NCBI RefSeq assembly: GCF_900114375.1
Contig: NZ_FOSV01000005.1
Location: forward strand, 186,001-250,000
Direction: 5' to 3'
DNA from: Methylorubrum salsuginis
GTDB lineage: Bacteria; Pseudomonadota; Alphaproteobacteria; Rhizobiales; Beijerinckiaceae
Length of the DNA: 64,000 nucleotides
A program made the translations under genes and the position numbers. Position 1 is the first letter of the stretch, and each line of letters opens with the position of its first letter. Positions 58,052-64,000 of this stretch are shown piece by piece. Under the pieces are notes generated by a model that made no database searches, was not told where the DNA came from, and saw nothing but the letters and a program-made list of their open reading frames with translations.

Positions 58052-59401
58052 TCAGGCCAGCCAGGCCATCCCGAACATCGCGAGGACGGTGCCGAGCATG
58101 AGGGTGGTCGCGGTCCAGCCGAGCGCGCGCAGGGGACCGCGGATCGCGAAGGCGCCCATGATGTCGGCCTGGGCGGCAATCCGCATCATCACCGCCATGA
58201 TCGGCACCGCGACCACGCCGTTGACCACGGCGCTCCAGTAGAGCGCCCGGATCGGGTCGATGGCACCCAGGCTGACCGCCATGCCGATCCCGGTGGCAAG
58301 GGCGACGGTGGCGTAAATGGCGCGCGCCTCCCGGACGCGCCGGCCGAAGCCGACCGGCCAGCGTCGGGCCTCGCCGATGGCGTAGGCGGCGGAGCCCGCG
58401 AGCACCGGCACGGCCAGAAGACCGGTTCCGACGATGCCGAGCGCGAACAGACCGGCGGCGTACGAGCCGGCGAGCGGCCGAAGGGCTTCGACGGCTTCGG
58501 CGGAGGTGCGGATGTCGGTGACGCCGTTGGCGTGCAGGACGGCGGCGGTCGTCGCCATGATCGCGAGCGCCACGAGGTTGGAGAACCCCATGCCGACGAG
58601 GGTGTCGATCTCGATGCGCCGCAGCGCCGGCCCGCCCTGGTCCGGCGCGTGAAGCAGGTCGCGACGCCGGGGATTGGCGGCGAGGTCCTCGGCCTCTTCC
58701 GCCGCCTGCCAGAAGAACAGGTACGGGCTGATGGTGGTGCCGAACAGCGCGACCAGCGTGGTCAACGTCTCGCGGCTGGCGTCGAGCCGCGGCAGAAGCA
58801 CGCCGGCCGCGAAATCGCGCCACGCGACATGGGCGACGGCCAGCACCGCCAGATAGGCGAATAGGCTCAGGGTCGGCCACTTGAGCACCGCGACGGTTTG
58901 GGCGTAGCGCAGGCCCACCTACATCAGCGTGCAGCCGAGCGCGAAGGCAACGACGTAGGCCCAGCGCGGTCCCGGCAGAAGCAGGGTCACGGCGTCGGCC
59001 ATGGCGCCGAGATCGGCCCCGAGGTTGAGGACGTTGGCCGCCAGCAGCATCAAGACCACGCCCTGCAGCAGGCCCCCTGGATGGTGGCGCGCCAGCACGC
59101 CCGCGATGCCGTGGCCCGTGGTGCGCCCGATCCGGGCGTAGACCATCTGCACCGCCGCCATCAGGGGCAGGCTGTAGAGCGTCGTCCAGCACAGACCGTA
59201 GCCGAGTTGGGCCCCGGCTTGGCCTTAGGTCGCGATGCCGCTCGGGTCGTCGTCAGAGGCACCGGTGATCAGGCCGGGTCCGAGGACGCGCAGGAGACGC
59301 GGCTTCGACGGGCCGACGACCGGACTCCCCTCCGGGTCGTCGTCCTCGCCCCCGATCGCGGCACCCTCCCCGGCCGGGCCGTTGAGGTGCGCGTCGCTCA
59401 C
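58052..59401 (-). pseudogene. Nramp-type divalent metal transporter, broken by two in-frame stop codons
   Basis: The frame runs from GTG 59401 (overlapping the previous stop as GTGA) to 58052, 450 codons, the normal length of the family. TAA at 59227-59225 interrupts it just after GPGLITGASDDDPSGIAT, where relatives have Tyr. TAG at 58921-58919 follows FALGCTLM. No frameshift occurs. Conserved parts on both sides remain (GQAGAQLGYGLCWTTLYSLPLMAAVQ; LFGTTISPYLFFWQAAEEAEDLA), with about ten membrane helices. This is the DPSG branch of Nramp-like transporters, whose substrates are poorly known. Both stops suggest recent loss of function. Confidence 0.88.
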
Positions 59402-59640
59402 GGCGTGCCGGCCCCCGGCGCGAAAACGATGCGGGCGACCCGGACGGCCTCGTCGAGATCGTCGTAGTCGGTGCCGTAGCGGCGGCGCAGCGCGACCAAC
59501 CATTCCGGCGGCAGCGCTCCTTCGGGCCAGAGGTCGGAGGCCGGCACAAGGTACAGCCCGTCCGTGGCCTCGATGCCGTGGCCGGTCACCGCCCAGTGCC
59601 GCCCGCGCCAGTGGACTGGCGGGGTCATTTCGCGGTCCAT
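59398..59640 (-). CDS. Small conserved protein of unknown function, 80 aa
   Basis: The product reads MDREMTPPVHWRGRHWAVTG then HGIEATDGLYLVPASDLWPEGALPPEWLVALRRRYGTDYDDLDEAVRVARIVF. It is soluble, rich in Trp/Arg, with a helix-turn region at the end. I do not know the family. Its stop overlaps the start of the broken Nramp gene (GTGA), and it follows the 71-aa gene by 32 bp, so all three form one unit behind an FNR box. Confidence 0.65.
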   Translation of the reverse strand: MDREMTPPVHWRGRHWAVTGHGIEATDGLYLVPASDLWPEGALPPEWLVALRRRYGTDYDDLDEAVRVARIVFAPGAGTP

Positions 59641-59672
59641 GTCTGCCTCCGTAGCGTCCTTCTTCCGCCGCC

Positions 59673-59888
59673 TCAGGCGGCGACGTCCGCCAGCGCGACG
59701 GCCTCGCAGGTATCGGCGCGCAGGCGCCAATCGGCGACGCCCATCGCCTCGCGGAACATCGCCTTGGCCTCGAACAGGGCCGACACCTCCGAGCGCGCGC
59801 CGACCAGGGCCTGGTGTTGGAGGATGGTGTGGTCGTGACCGCTGTCGTCGGCGACGATCTTGTAGAAGTTGACGAGGTACTGGCGCAT
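59673..59888 (-). CDS. Small conserved protein of unknown function, 71 aa
   Basis: The sequence MRQYLVNFYKIVADDSGHDH is followed by TILQHQALVGARSEVSALFEAKAMFREAMGVADWRLRADTCEAVAL. It has His-rich and helical parts, no membrane segment. AGGAG lies nine bases upstream of ATG 59888. An FNR box is centred 62.5 bp upstream of the start. It is the first gene of the FNR-controlled unit that ends in the Nramp pseudogene. Confidence 0.7.
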   Translation of the reverse strand: MRQYLVNFYKIVADDSGHDHTILQHQALVGARSEVSALFEAKAMFREAMGVADWRLRADTCEAVALADVAA

Positions 59889-59943
59889 GGCGTGGCTCCT
59901 GCGGGCAACGGCCACAGCCTGAGCGCGCCGCGACGGGGCGGCT

Positions 59944-59957
59944 TTGATCCATCGCAA
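59944..59957 (-). promoter_or_regulatory. Predicted FNR box of the 71-aa gene unit
   Basis: TTGAT-CCAT-CGCAA on the plus strand, equally TTGCG-N4-ATCAA on the minus. One half-site is consensus. Centre 62.5 bp before the ATG at 59888. Confidence 0.65.
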
Positions 59958-59967
59958 GGCGACCGGG

Positions 59968-60951
59968 CTACGGCACCAGCACGGCTGCACCGTTCAGGGC
60001 GCCGGTGCGATGGGCGGCGATGGCCTCGTTCGCCCGCGCCAGCGGGAAGCTACGCGTGCGGGTCTCGATCCCGGCCTTCGAAGCGACGGCGAAGAAGTCC
60101 AGGGCGTCGGCCTGGGGGAGGTTCGCGACCGAGAGCAGCGCGCGCTCGCCCCACTGCCGCGCGTAGGGGAAGGACGGGATCGCGCTCATGTGAATGCCGC
60201 CGCAGACGACCCGGCCCCCTTTGCGCACCGCGCCCAGGGCGACCGGCACTAGCCGGCCATCGGGTGCGAAGATCAGAGCGGCGTCGAGGGGCTCGGGCGC
60301 CGCCTCGTCCGCGCCGCTGGCCCATTCGGCACCGAGTGCGCGGGCGAAATCCTGCGTCAGGCCGTCGCCGGGACGGGTGTAGGCGAAGACCCGGCAGCCC
60401 TGCCAGCGGCAAAGCTTGGCGACGATTTGGGCGGCGGCGCCGAAGCCGTAGAGTCCGACCGTCCCGGCCTCGCCCGCCAGCTTCAGGGTACGCCATCCGA
60501 TCAGGCCGGCGCAGAGCAGCGGCGCGGTCGCGACCGGGTCGCATCCGGGATCGAGGGTTACGGTGAAGGCGGCCTCCGCCAGGAGATGGGTCACGAAGCC
60601 GCCGTCGCGCGTGCAACCGGTGAAGCCCGGCGCGTCGCACAGGTTCTTGCGGCCATTGGCACAGTACGGGCAGCGACCGCAGGCATGGCCGAGCCAGGGC
60701 ACGCCGACCCGCGTCCCGAGCCGCGGCGCCCGCACGCCGGGTCCGAGGGCCTCGACCGTGCCGACGACCTCGTGCCCGGGGACGACGGGATAGACCGCCT
60801 GGGGCAGTTCGCCGTCGATGAGGTGGAGATCCGTACGGCAGACGGCGCAGGCCTCGACCCGGATGCGGACTTCGCCCGGTCCCGGCTCCGGATCGGGCCG
60901 GGTTTCCGGAACGAGGTGACCACCGACGCCGGGGAGCACCATGGCCTGCAT
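59968..60951 (-). CDS. Zinc-dependent alcohol dehydrogenase family protein
   Basis: A 327-aa medium-chain dehydrogenase. The catalytic zinc ligands are in CAVCRTDLHLIDGELP and PVVPGHEVVGTVEALG. The structural zinc set is CGRCPYCANGRKNLC, and CTRDGGFVTHLL marks the substrate side. The Rossmann motif is degenerate (GLYGFGAAAQIVAKL). Related proteins (AdhA type) oxidise ethanol and small alcohols. It lies 28 bp behind a 70-aa gene with an FNR box and probably is co-expressed with it, so a low-oxygen role is suggested. Confidence 0.93.
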   Translation of the reverse strand: MQAMVLPGVGGHLVPETRPDPEPGPGEVRIRVEACAVCRTDLHLIDGELPQAVYPVVPGHEVVGTVEALGPGVRAPRLGTRVGVPWLGHACGRCPYCANGRKNLCDAPGFTGCTRDGGFVTHLLAEAAFTVTLDPGCDPVATAPLLCAGLIGWRTLKLAGEAGTVGLYGFGAAAQIVAKLCRWQGCRVFAYTRPGDGLTQDFARALGAEWASGADEAAPEPLDAALIFAPDGRLVPVALGAVRKGGRVVCGGIHMSAIPSFPYARQWGERALLSVANLPQADALDFFAVASKAGIETRTRSFPLARANEAIAAHRTGALNGAAVLVP

Positions 60952-60979
60952 CGGATCGAACGCGCCGCGGTTCGCCGAC

Positions 60980-61192
60980 TCAGAGGGCGATCCAAAGCAG
61001 GCCGGTCAGCAGCATCGAGGCGGCGACGGCGAGGCCGAGCGCCTGCAGGCTGCCGATGCTCTGATGCCGGTATCCGTCCTCAATCGTGCCCTCGGCGTTC
61101 GCCGCCGTCGGGGGCGCCCAGCGACCGGCGCCCCGCGGCATCCCGACGGCCCGCACCGTCATCCCCAACATGGCTCTCGCGACCGTCGTCAT
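60980..61192 (-). CDS. Small membrane protein, 70 aa, first gene of the adh unit
   Basis: MTTVARAMLGMTVRAVGMPR opens the protein and ALGLAVAASMLLTGLLWIAL is a C-terminal membrane helix. The middle is polar. No family recognised. The ATG at 61192 has GGGAGGGACGGCG upstream, a good ribosome site, and an FNR box is centred 67.5 bp upstream. Confidence 0.65.
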   Translation of the reverse strand: MTTVARAMLGMTVRAVGMPRGAGRWAPPTAANAEGTIEDGYRHQSIGSLQALGLAVAASMLLTGLLWIAL

Positions 61193-61252
61193 CGCCGTCC
61201 CTCCCGATCTTCATGCGTGGCTAGGGTGAGGGCGAAGGGCGAAGCCGGCTTT

Positions 61253-61266
61253 GATTCAGCGCAAGG
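61253..61266 (-). promoter_or_regulatory. Predicted FNR box of the adh unit
   Basis: TTGAT-TCAG-CGCAA on the plus strand, the same half-site pair as the box at 59944-59957. Centre 67.5 bp before the ATG at 61192. Confidence 0.65.
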
Positions 61267-61286
61267 CTTCGATCCGAGGCCGCGGA

Positions 61287-61517
61287 TCAGTCGTGTCGCG
61301 GGCGAACGCCCGCGATAAGGGCGGCTTGATGCGGGTCCATCGCCGGCCCCAGTCGTGACAGCACCGCCACGCCGAACAGGTTCACGATCCCGATCAAGGC
61401 CAGCACGAGGATGAGGGTGACGTCGCTCGGCCGATGGCGCCCGGCATGGATGCCGAGGCAGCCCGCGACGAAGACCAGCGCCAGGACGAGGTTCAGGAGA
61501 TCGGCGGGCGGGGTCAT
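61287..61517 (-). CDS. Small two-helix membrane protein, 76 aa
   Basis: Two membrane helices are visible: LLNLVLALVFVAGCLGIHAG and LILVLALIGIVNLFGVAVLS. No family recognised. It is 21 bp downstream of the SPW gene on the same strand, so probably in its unit. A GTG at 61532 is an alternative start. Confidence 0.6.
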   Translation of the reverse strand: MTPPADLLNLVLALVFVAGCLGIHAGRHRPSDVTLILVLALIGIVNLFGVAVLSRLGPAMDPHQAALIAGVRPRHD

Positions 61518-61538
61518 CGTCCGAGCCGTCACGCATCG

Positions 61539-61907
61539 TTAGAACGAGCGCGCGTCGGGCGCCTCGCGCAGACGCCACAATTCGGCGAGCGCCGAGACCA
61601 CGAGGGCGAGGCCGAAGCCGAGATGGGTGATCAGGGGAATCTGCGCGTCCTCGAAGCCCATGACCCACGGGGCCGCGCAGACCCAGACGCCGACGATCGC
61701 GAGGAGAACCTCCTCCATGTCGTAGGTCTGGAGCAGGGACAGCACCGCCAGCCCGAGGACGGCGCCCGCGCAGAGCCACAGGTTCCAGGTGGCCTGCGTC
61801 TGATCGAGGAAGCTCAGTGCCCAGGGAGCGAGCACCATCCCTGCGGCGAGACCCAGATTCCAGACGCCGAGGAAGATCTCCTCGGCTCCGTTGGAGATGG
61901 TGCGCAT
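61539..61907 (-). CDS. SPW-repeat membrane protein
   Basis: The 122-aa protein has four membrane helices in two similar halves: WNLGLAAGMVLAPWALSFLD and, later, VGVWVCAAPWVMGFED. Each carries the APW core of the SPW repeat, and TWNLWLCAGAVLGLAVLSLL links them. Such proteins occur in stress-related operons; function unknown. ATG 61907 follows GGGAGGGCAGC. An FNR box is centred 76.5 bp upstream, within the end of cydC. Confidence 0.85.
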   Translation of the reverse strand: MRTISNGAEEIFLGVWNLGLAAGMVLAPWALSFLDQTQATWNLWLCAGAVLGLAVLSLLQTYDMEEVLLAIVGVWVCAAPWVMGFEDAQIPLITHLGFGLALVVSALAELWRLREAPDARSF

Positions 61908-61976
61908 GCTGCCCTCCCGAACTCCGGCGCCGACATCGCCATGTCCGAACGGTGCGCCGTCTCCGGGCGCGGGCCC

Positions 61977-61990
61977 TTGCGATGGATCAA
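61977..61990 (-). promoter_or_regulatory. Predicted FNR box of the SPW unit
   Basis: TTGCG-ATGG-ATCAA on the plus strand, the reverse complement of the TTGAT-N4-CGCAA pattern of the other boxes. Centre 76.5 bp before the ATG at 61907; it overlaps the cydC stop codon (61987-61989). Confidence 0.6.
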
Positions 61991-63723
61991 ACCGCGATCA
62001 CCGCTCGGTCGGGTGCGCCGATCCCCGCGTCCAACGAGACGATCCGCGCGGGCAGTGCGAGATCGGGGCGATGGCTCGTCAGCACGACGGTGCGCTCCTC
62101 CCAGCCCGCCAGCAGGCGCCCGAGAATGCGCCCGGCCTGATCGTCACCGAGATGCTCGGCCGGTTCGTCGAGCAGGATCACGGGCGCCGGGCTGAGCGCC
62201 GCGCGGGCGAGTGCGAGGCGTTGGGCCTCGCCGAGCGACAGGGTGCCCTCCCCGATCCAGGCGTCGAGGCCACCGCCCTCGCGAATGCGGCCATCGAGTT
62301 CGACTGTCGCCAGCGCTGCCCAGAGATCGGAATCGGCGGCCCCCGGGGCGAACAGGTTCTCCCGGACGGTGTCGGCGAGGATCGCCGCATCGTGCAGTGC
62401 AAGGTGCGTCACGGTCCGGCGCTCGACGGCCGTGAGCGCCCTTCCGTCGAGCCGGATCGCTTCGCCCGGCCGGTCGTCGCTCCAGCCCGCGAGCGCCTTG
62501 AGCAGGCTGGTCTTGCCGCATCCGCTGGCGCCGAAGAGGACCAGGGGGCAGCCGGGGGCGATGGTCAGGTCCGGCGCGGGGCCGAGATCGCGCCCATCGG
62601 GCGCGCGCAGGCGGACGCCGCATAGGGCCAATGCCCCCGCAGCCGTGACGGTCGGCAACTCCGGCTCGGGCGTCGCCCCCTCCTCCTCCTTGAGCGCGGC
62701 GCGGGCCGCGCGGGCCCGAACGGCACCGAGGAGAGAGCGGGCCAGCGCGAGCGCCGGCTCGGTGATCCCGAGCCACGCGAAGGCCAGGAACGTCGCCGGC
62801 AGCAGCCCCGTCCCGCGCTGGCCCGTCGTCCAGGCCGCCAGCAGCACGGCGAGGGCGGCACCGGGGCCGGCGAGCCCCAGCAGGGACTCGAACCGCGCGA
62901 GCGCCCGGCGACCCGCCGCGGTCTCCCGCTCCGCGTCGCGGAGCGAATCGAGGGCCGACCGCAGGGCGAACCCGCGCCGAGCCTCGGCGGCCAGCGGTAC
63001 GGCGCCCGCCAGCACCGCACCGAACTCCGCCGCGCCCCGCCGCCGCGCGGCTCGGACCTGCGCCTCGCGCGTGGTCAGGCAACGGGCGGTGGCGCGGCAG
63101 AGGGCGAGGCTCGCCAGGGCCAGCCCGACGAGCGGCACGAGGGCGAGCGGTGCGAGCCAGGCCGTGGCGGCGGTGAGCGCCAACAGCGCCGTGCCGGTCG
63201 TCGCGAGGGCGAAGTCGACGCGCAGCCGGGCGAAATCGATGTCGGCCACGTCGTCGATGTAATCGGCCAGCCGCTCCGGGCGGCCGAGCTGCCAGCCGGA
63301 GCCGCGGCTCTCCGGCGCGCGCGCCAGCGCGGCGAACAGGCGTGATCGGCGGCGGACCTGATCGCCGAGTGCCGCCCGATGGCCGGCCATGCGCTCGCCG
63401 TAGCGCGCGCCGGTGCGCAGCAGCGCGAACAGGCGCACCAGCGCGGCCGGGTGGTGGATGTTGAAGGCCAACGCCCCGGGACCGGCCCCGGCGAGCGCTA
63501 CCGCCGCCAAGAAGGTCGCGGCCGTGCCGGCGAGTGCGAGGTTGGCCGCGAGCGCCAGCGCCGCGAGGGCGAAGGCGAGGCGCCAGGGATGGGCCGAGTC
63601 TCGGGATTCCGAAGGGATCATCCCTTCGGCGGGGACCGGGGCAGCGCCCCGAATTTCCCAGGGCTCCACCCTGGACACGCGACACCCGGACGCATCGCTC
63701 GGCGCAATCTGGACAAGGGTCAT
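61987..63723 (-). CDS. cydC: CydC subunit of the CydDC ABC exporter, N-terminus built on a repeat
   Basis: The 578-aa protein has a six-helix ABC membrane domain (about residues 35-320) and an ATPase domain. The latter has a Walker A GASGCGKTSLLKALAG, signature TLSLGEAQRLALARA (SLGEA for SGGQR), Walker B PVILLDEPAEHL and H-loop VVLTSHRPD. CydDC exports cysteine and glutathione and is needed to assemble cytochrome bd oxidase and c-type cytochromes, fitting the microaerobic neighbours. The start overlaps the cydD stop in ATGA. Residues 15-40 (RVSRVEPWEIRGAAPVPAEG) are encoded by a palindromic repeat, so this extension is probably not part of the fold. An internal ATG at 63621 would skip most of it. 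Confidence 0.92.
   Translation of the reverse strand: MTLVQIAPSDASGCRVSRVEPWEIRGAAPVPAEGMIPSESRDSAHPWRLAFALAALALAANLALAGTAATFLAAVALAGAGPGALAFNIHHPAALVRLFALLRTGARYGERMAGHRAALGDQVRRRSRLFAALARAPESRGSGWQLGRPERLADYIDDVADIDFARLRVDFALATTGTALLALTAATAWLAPLALVPLVGLALASLALCRATARCLTTREAQVRAARRRGAAEFGAVLAGAVPLAAEARRGFALRSALDSLRDAERETAAGRRALARFESLLGLAGPGAALAVLLAAWTTGQRGTGLLPATFLAFAWLGITEPALALARSLLGAVRARAARAALKEEEGATPEPELPTVTAAGALALCGVRLRAPDGRDLGPAPDLTIAPGCPLVLFGASGCGKTSLLKALAGWSDDRPGEAIRLDGRALTAVERRTVTHLALHDAAILADTVRENLFAPGAADSDLWAALATVELDGRIREGGGLDAWIGEGTLSLGEAQRLALARAALSPAPVILLDEPAEHLGDDQAGRILGRLLAGWEERTVVLTSHRPDLALPARIVSLDAGIGAPDRAVIAV
63609..63680. repeat. Palindromic repeat inside the 5' end of cydC
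   Basis: CCGAAGGGA-TCA-TCCCTTCGG (63609-63629) is followed by GGGGACCGGGGCAGCGCCCC and then CCAGGGCTCCACCCTGG. These are the same blocks in the same order as in the intergenic copy at 1846-1951. The reading frame stays open through it. Confidence 0.75.
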
Positions 63724-64000
63724 GCGGCATGCCTCTCGGCGGGGGCGTCCCCGAGATCGACCCGCCGGTCGGCGAGCGCCGCCAGCGCGGGGTCGTGGGT
63801 CGCGACGATCACAAGGCGGGTGCGGGACGCGTCCCACAGGGCCTGCCGGACGCGGGCGGCGTTGAGGGGATCGAGCTTGGCGGTCGGCTCGTCGCCGAAG
63901 GCGAGACCCGGTCGCAGCAGCAGGCGGGCCACCGCGATCCGCACCCGCTGGCCGCCGGAGAGATTCTCGGCGCCAGCCCCGACCGGGGCGTCGAGGCCGC
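63720..64000 (-). CDS. cydD: CydD subunit of the CydDC exporter, C-terminal part (gene runs off the right edge)
   Basis: Only the last 93 codons are present. They contain the ABC signature NLSGGQRVRIAVARLLL, a Walker B region GLAFGDEPTAKLDP and the H-loop VIVATHDPALAALADR. In Walker B the last hydrophobic position before Asp-Glu is Gly. The fusion-free two-gene order cydD-cydC is standard. Its stop overlaps the cydC start (ATGA), so both are translated together. Confidence 0.9.
   Translation of the reverse strand, partial: GLDAPVGAGAENLSGGQRVRIAVARLLLRPGLAFGDEPTAKLDPLNAARVRQALWDASRTRLVIVATHDPALAALADRRVDLGDAPAERHAA

Overview
The window is about 70% G+C, densely packed and almost entirely chromosomal housekeeping and signalling DNA of an alphaproteobacterium. 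The best guide is a circularly permuted two-piece tmRNA (28150-28473), an alphaproteobacterial SspB next to it, FliX, a MucR/Ros regulator and an FnrN-type regulator. Together with the dispersed palindromic repeats this suggests Hyphomicrobiales, and my guess is Methylobacterium/Methylorubrum. The genus is an inference, not something the sequence proves. No rRNA, tRNA, CRISPR array or intact insertion sequence was found.

Layout. 1-5430: 3' end of recQ, two DnaA boxes, an unknown protein, a recD2-type helicase and a membrane protein with an alpha/beta-hydrolase-like motif. 5611-10542: purL-bolA-grxD, a thioredoxin-reductase-like flavoprotein and an SMP-30 protein. 10552-22101 (minus strand): a bacterial metallothionein, then a tightly overlapped alternative chemosensory operon read in the order cheW, cheR-TPR, cheW, mcp, cheA-REC, cheB, REC-REC-kinase, REC-PAS-kinase-REC. 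22346-28473: mucR, an RND metal-type efflux pair, sspB and ssrA. 28546-35541: CPBP protease, thyA-folA, hflK-hflC, a DegP protease and a membrane protein. 35551-43825: serB, miaA, a beta-hydroxyacid dehydrogenase, a GSCFA/WcbI pair, moaA, DUF971, DUF2171, Uma2 and an L,D-transpeptidase. 44376-47795: nadABC behind a promoter bracketed by twin operators, with a soluble MCP divergent from it. 49902-55015: small exported and membrane proteins, ispE and a flagellar group (flgI, rod-binding protein, FlgN-like, fliX). 55016-55971: an AT-richer scar with a decayed IS3-type transposase and a short inverted-repeat element. 55972-64000: a microaerobic/stress island with uspA, cytochrome c, fnr, a broken Nramp gene, an alcohol dehydrogenase, an SPW protein and cydDC.

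How the parts work together. The chemosensory operon has the gene content of a Wsp system, but its last genes are histidine kinases carrying receiver domains rather than a GGDEF protein, so its output is probably a phosphorelay. In the last island, four near-identical half-conserved FNR boxes each sit 62-77 bp before the first gene of a separate transcription unit, around a cysteine-bearing FnrN-type regulator; this reads as a local regulon. ssrA and sspB are neighbours on one strand, pairing the tagging RNA with the adaptor that delivers tagged proteins to ClpXP.

Most start codons were chosen from Shine-Dalgarno sequences and from 1-, 4- or 8-nt overlaps with the preceding gene; where the choice is weak the entry says so.
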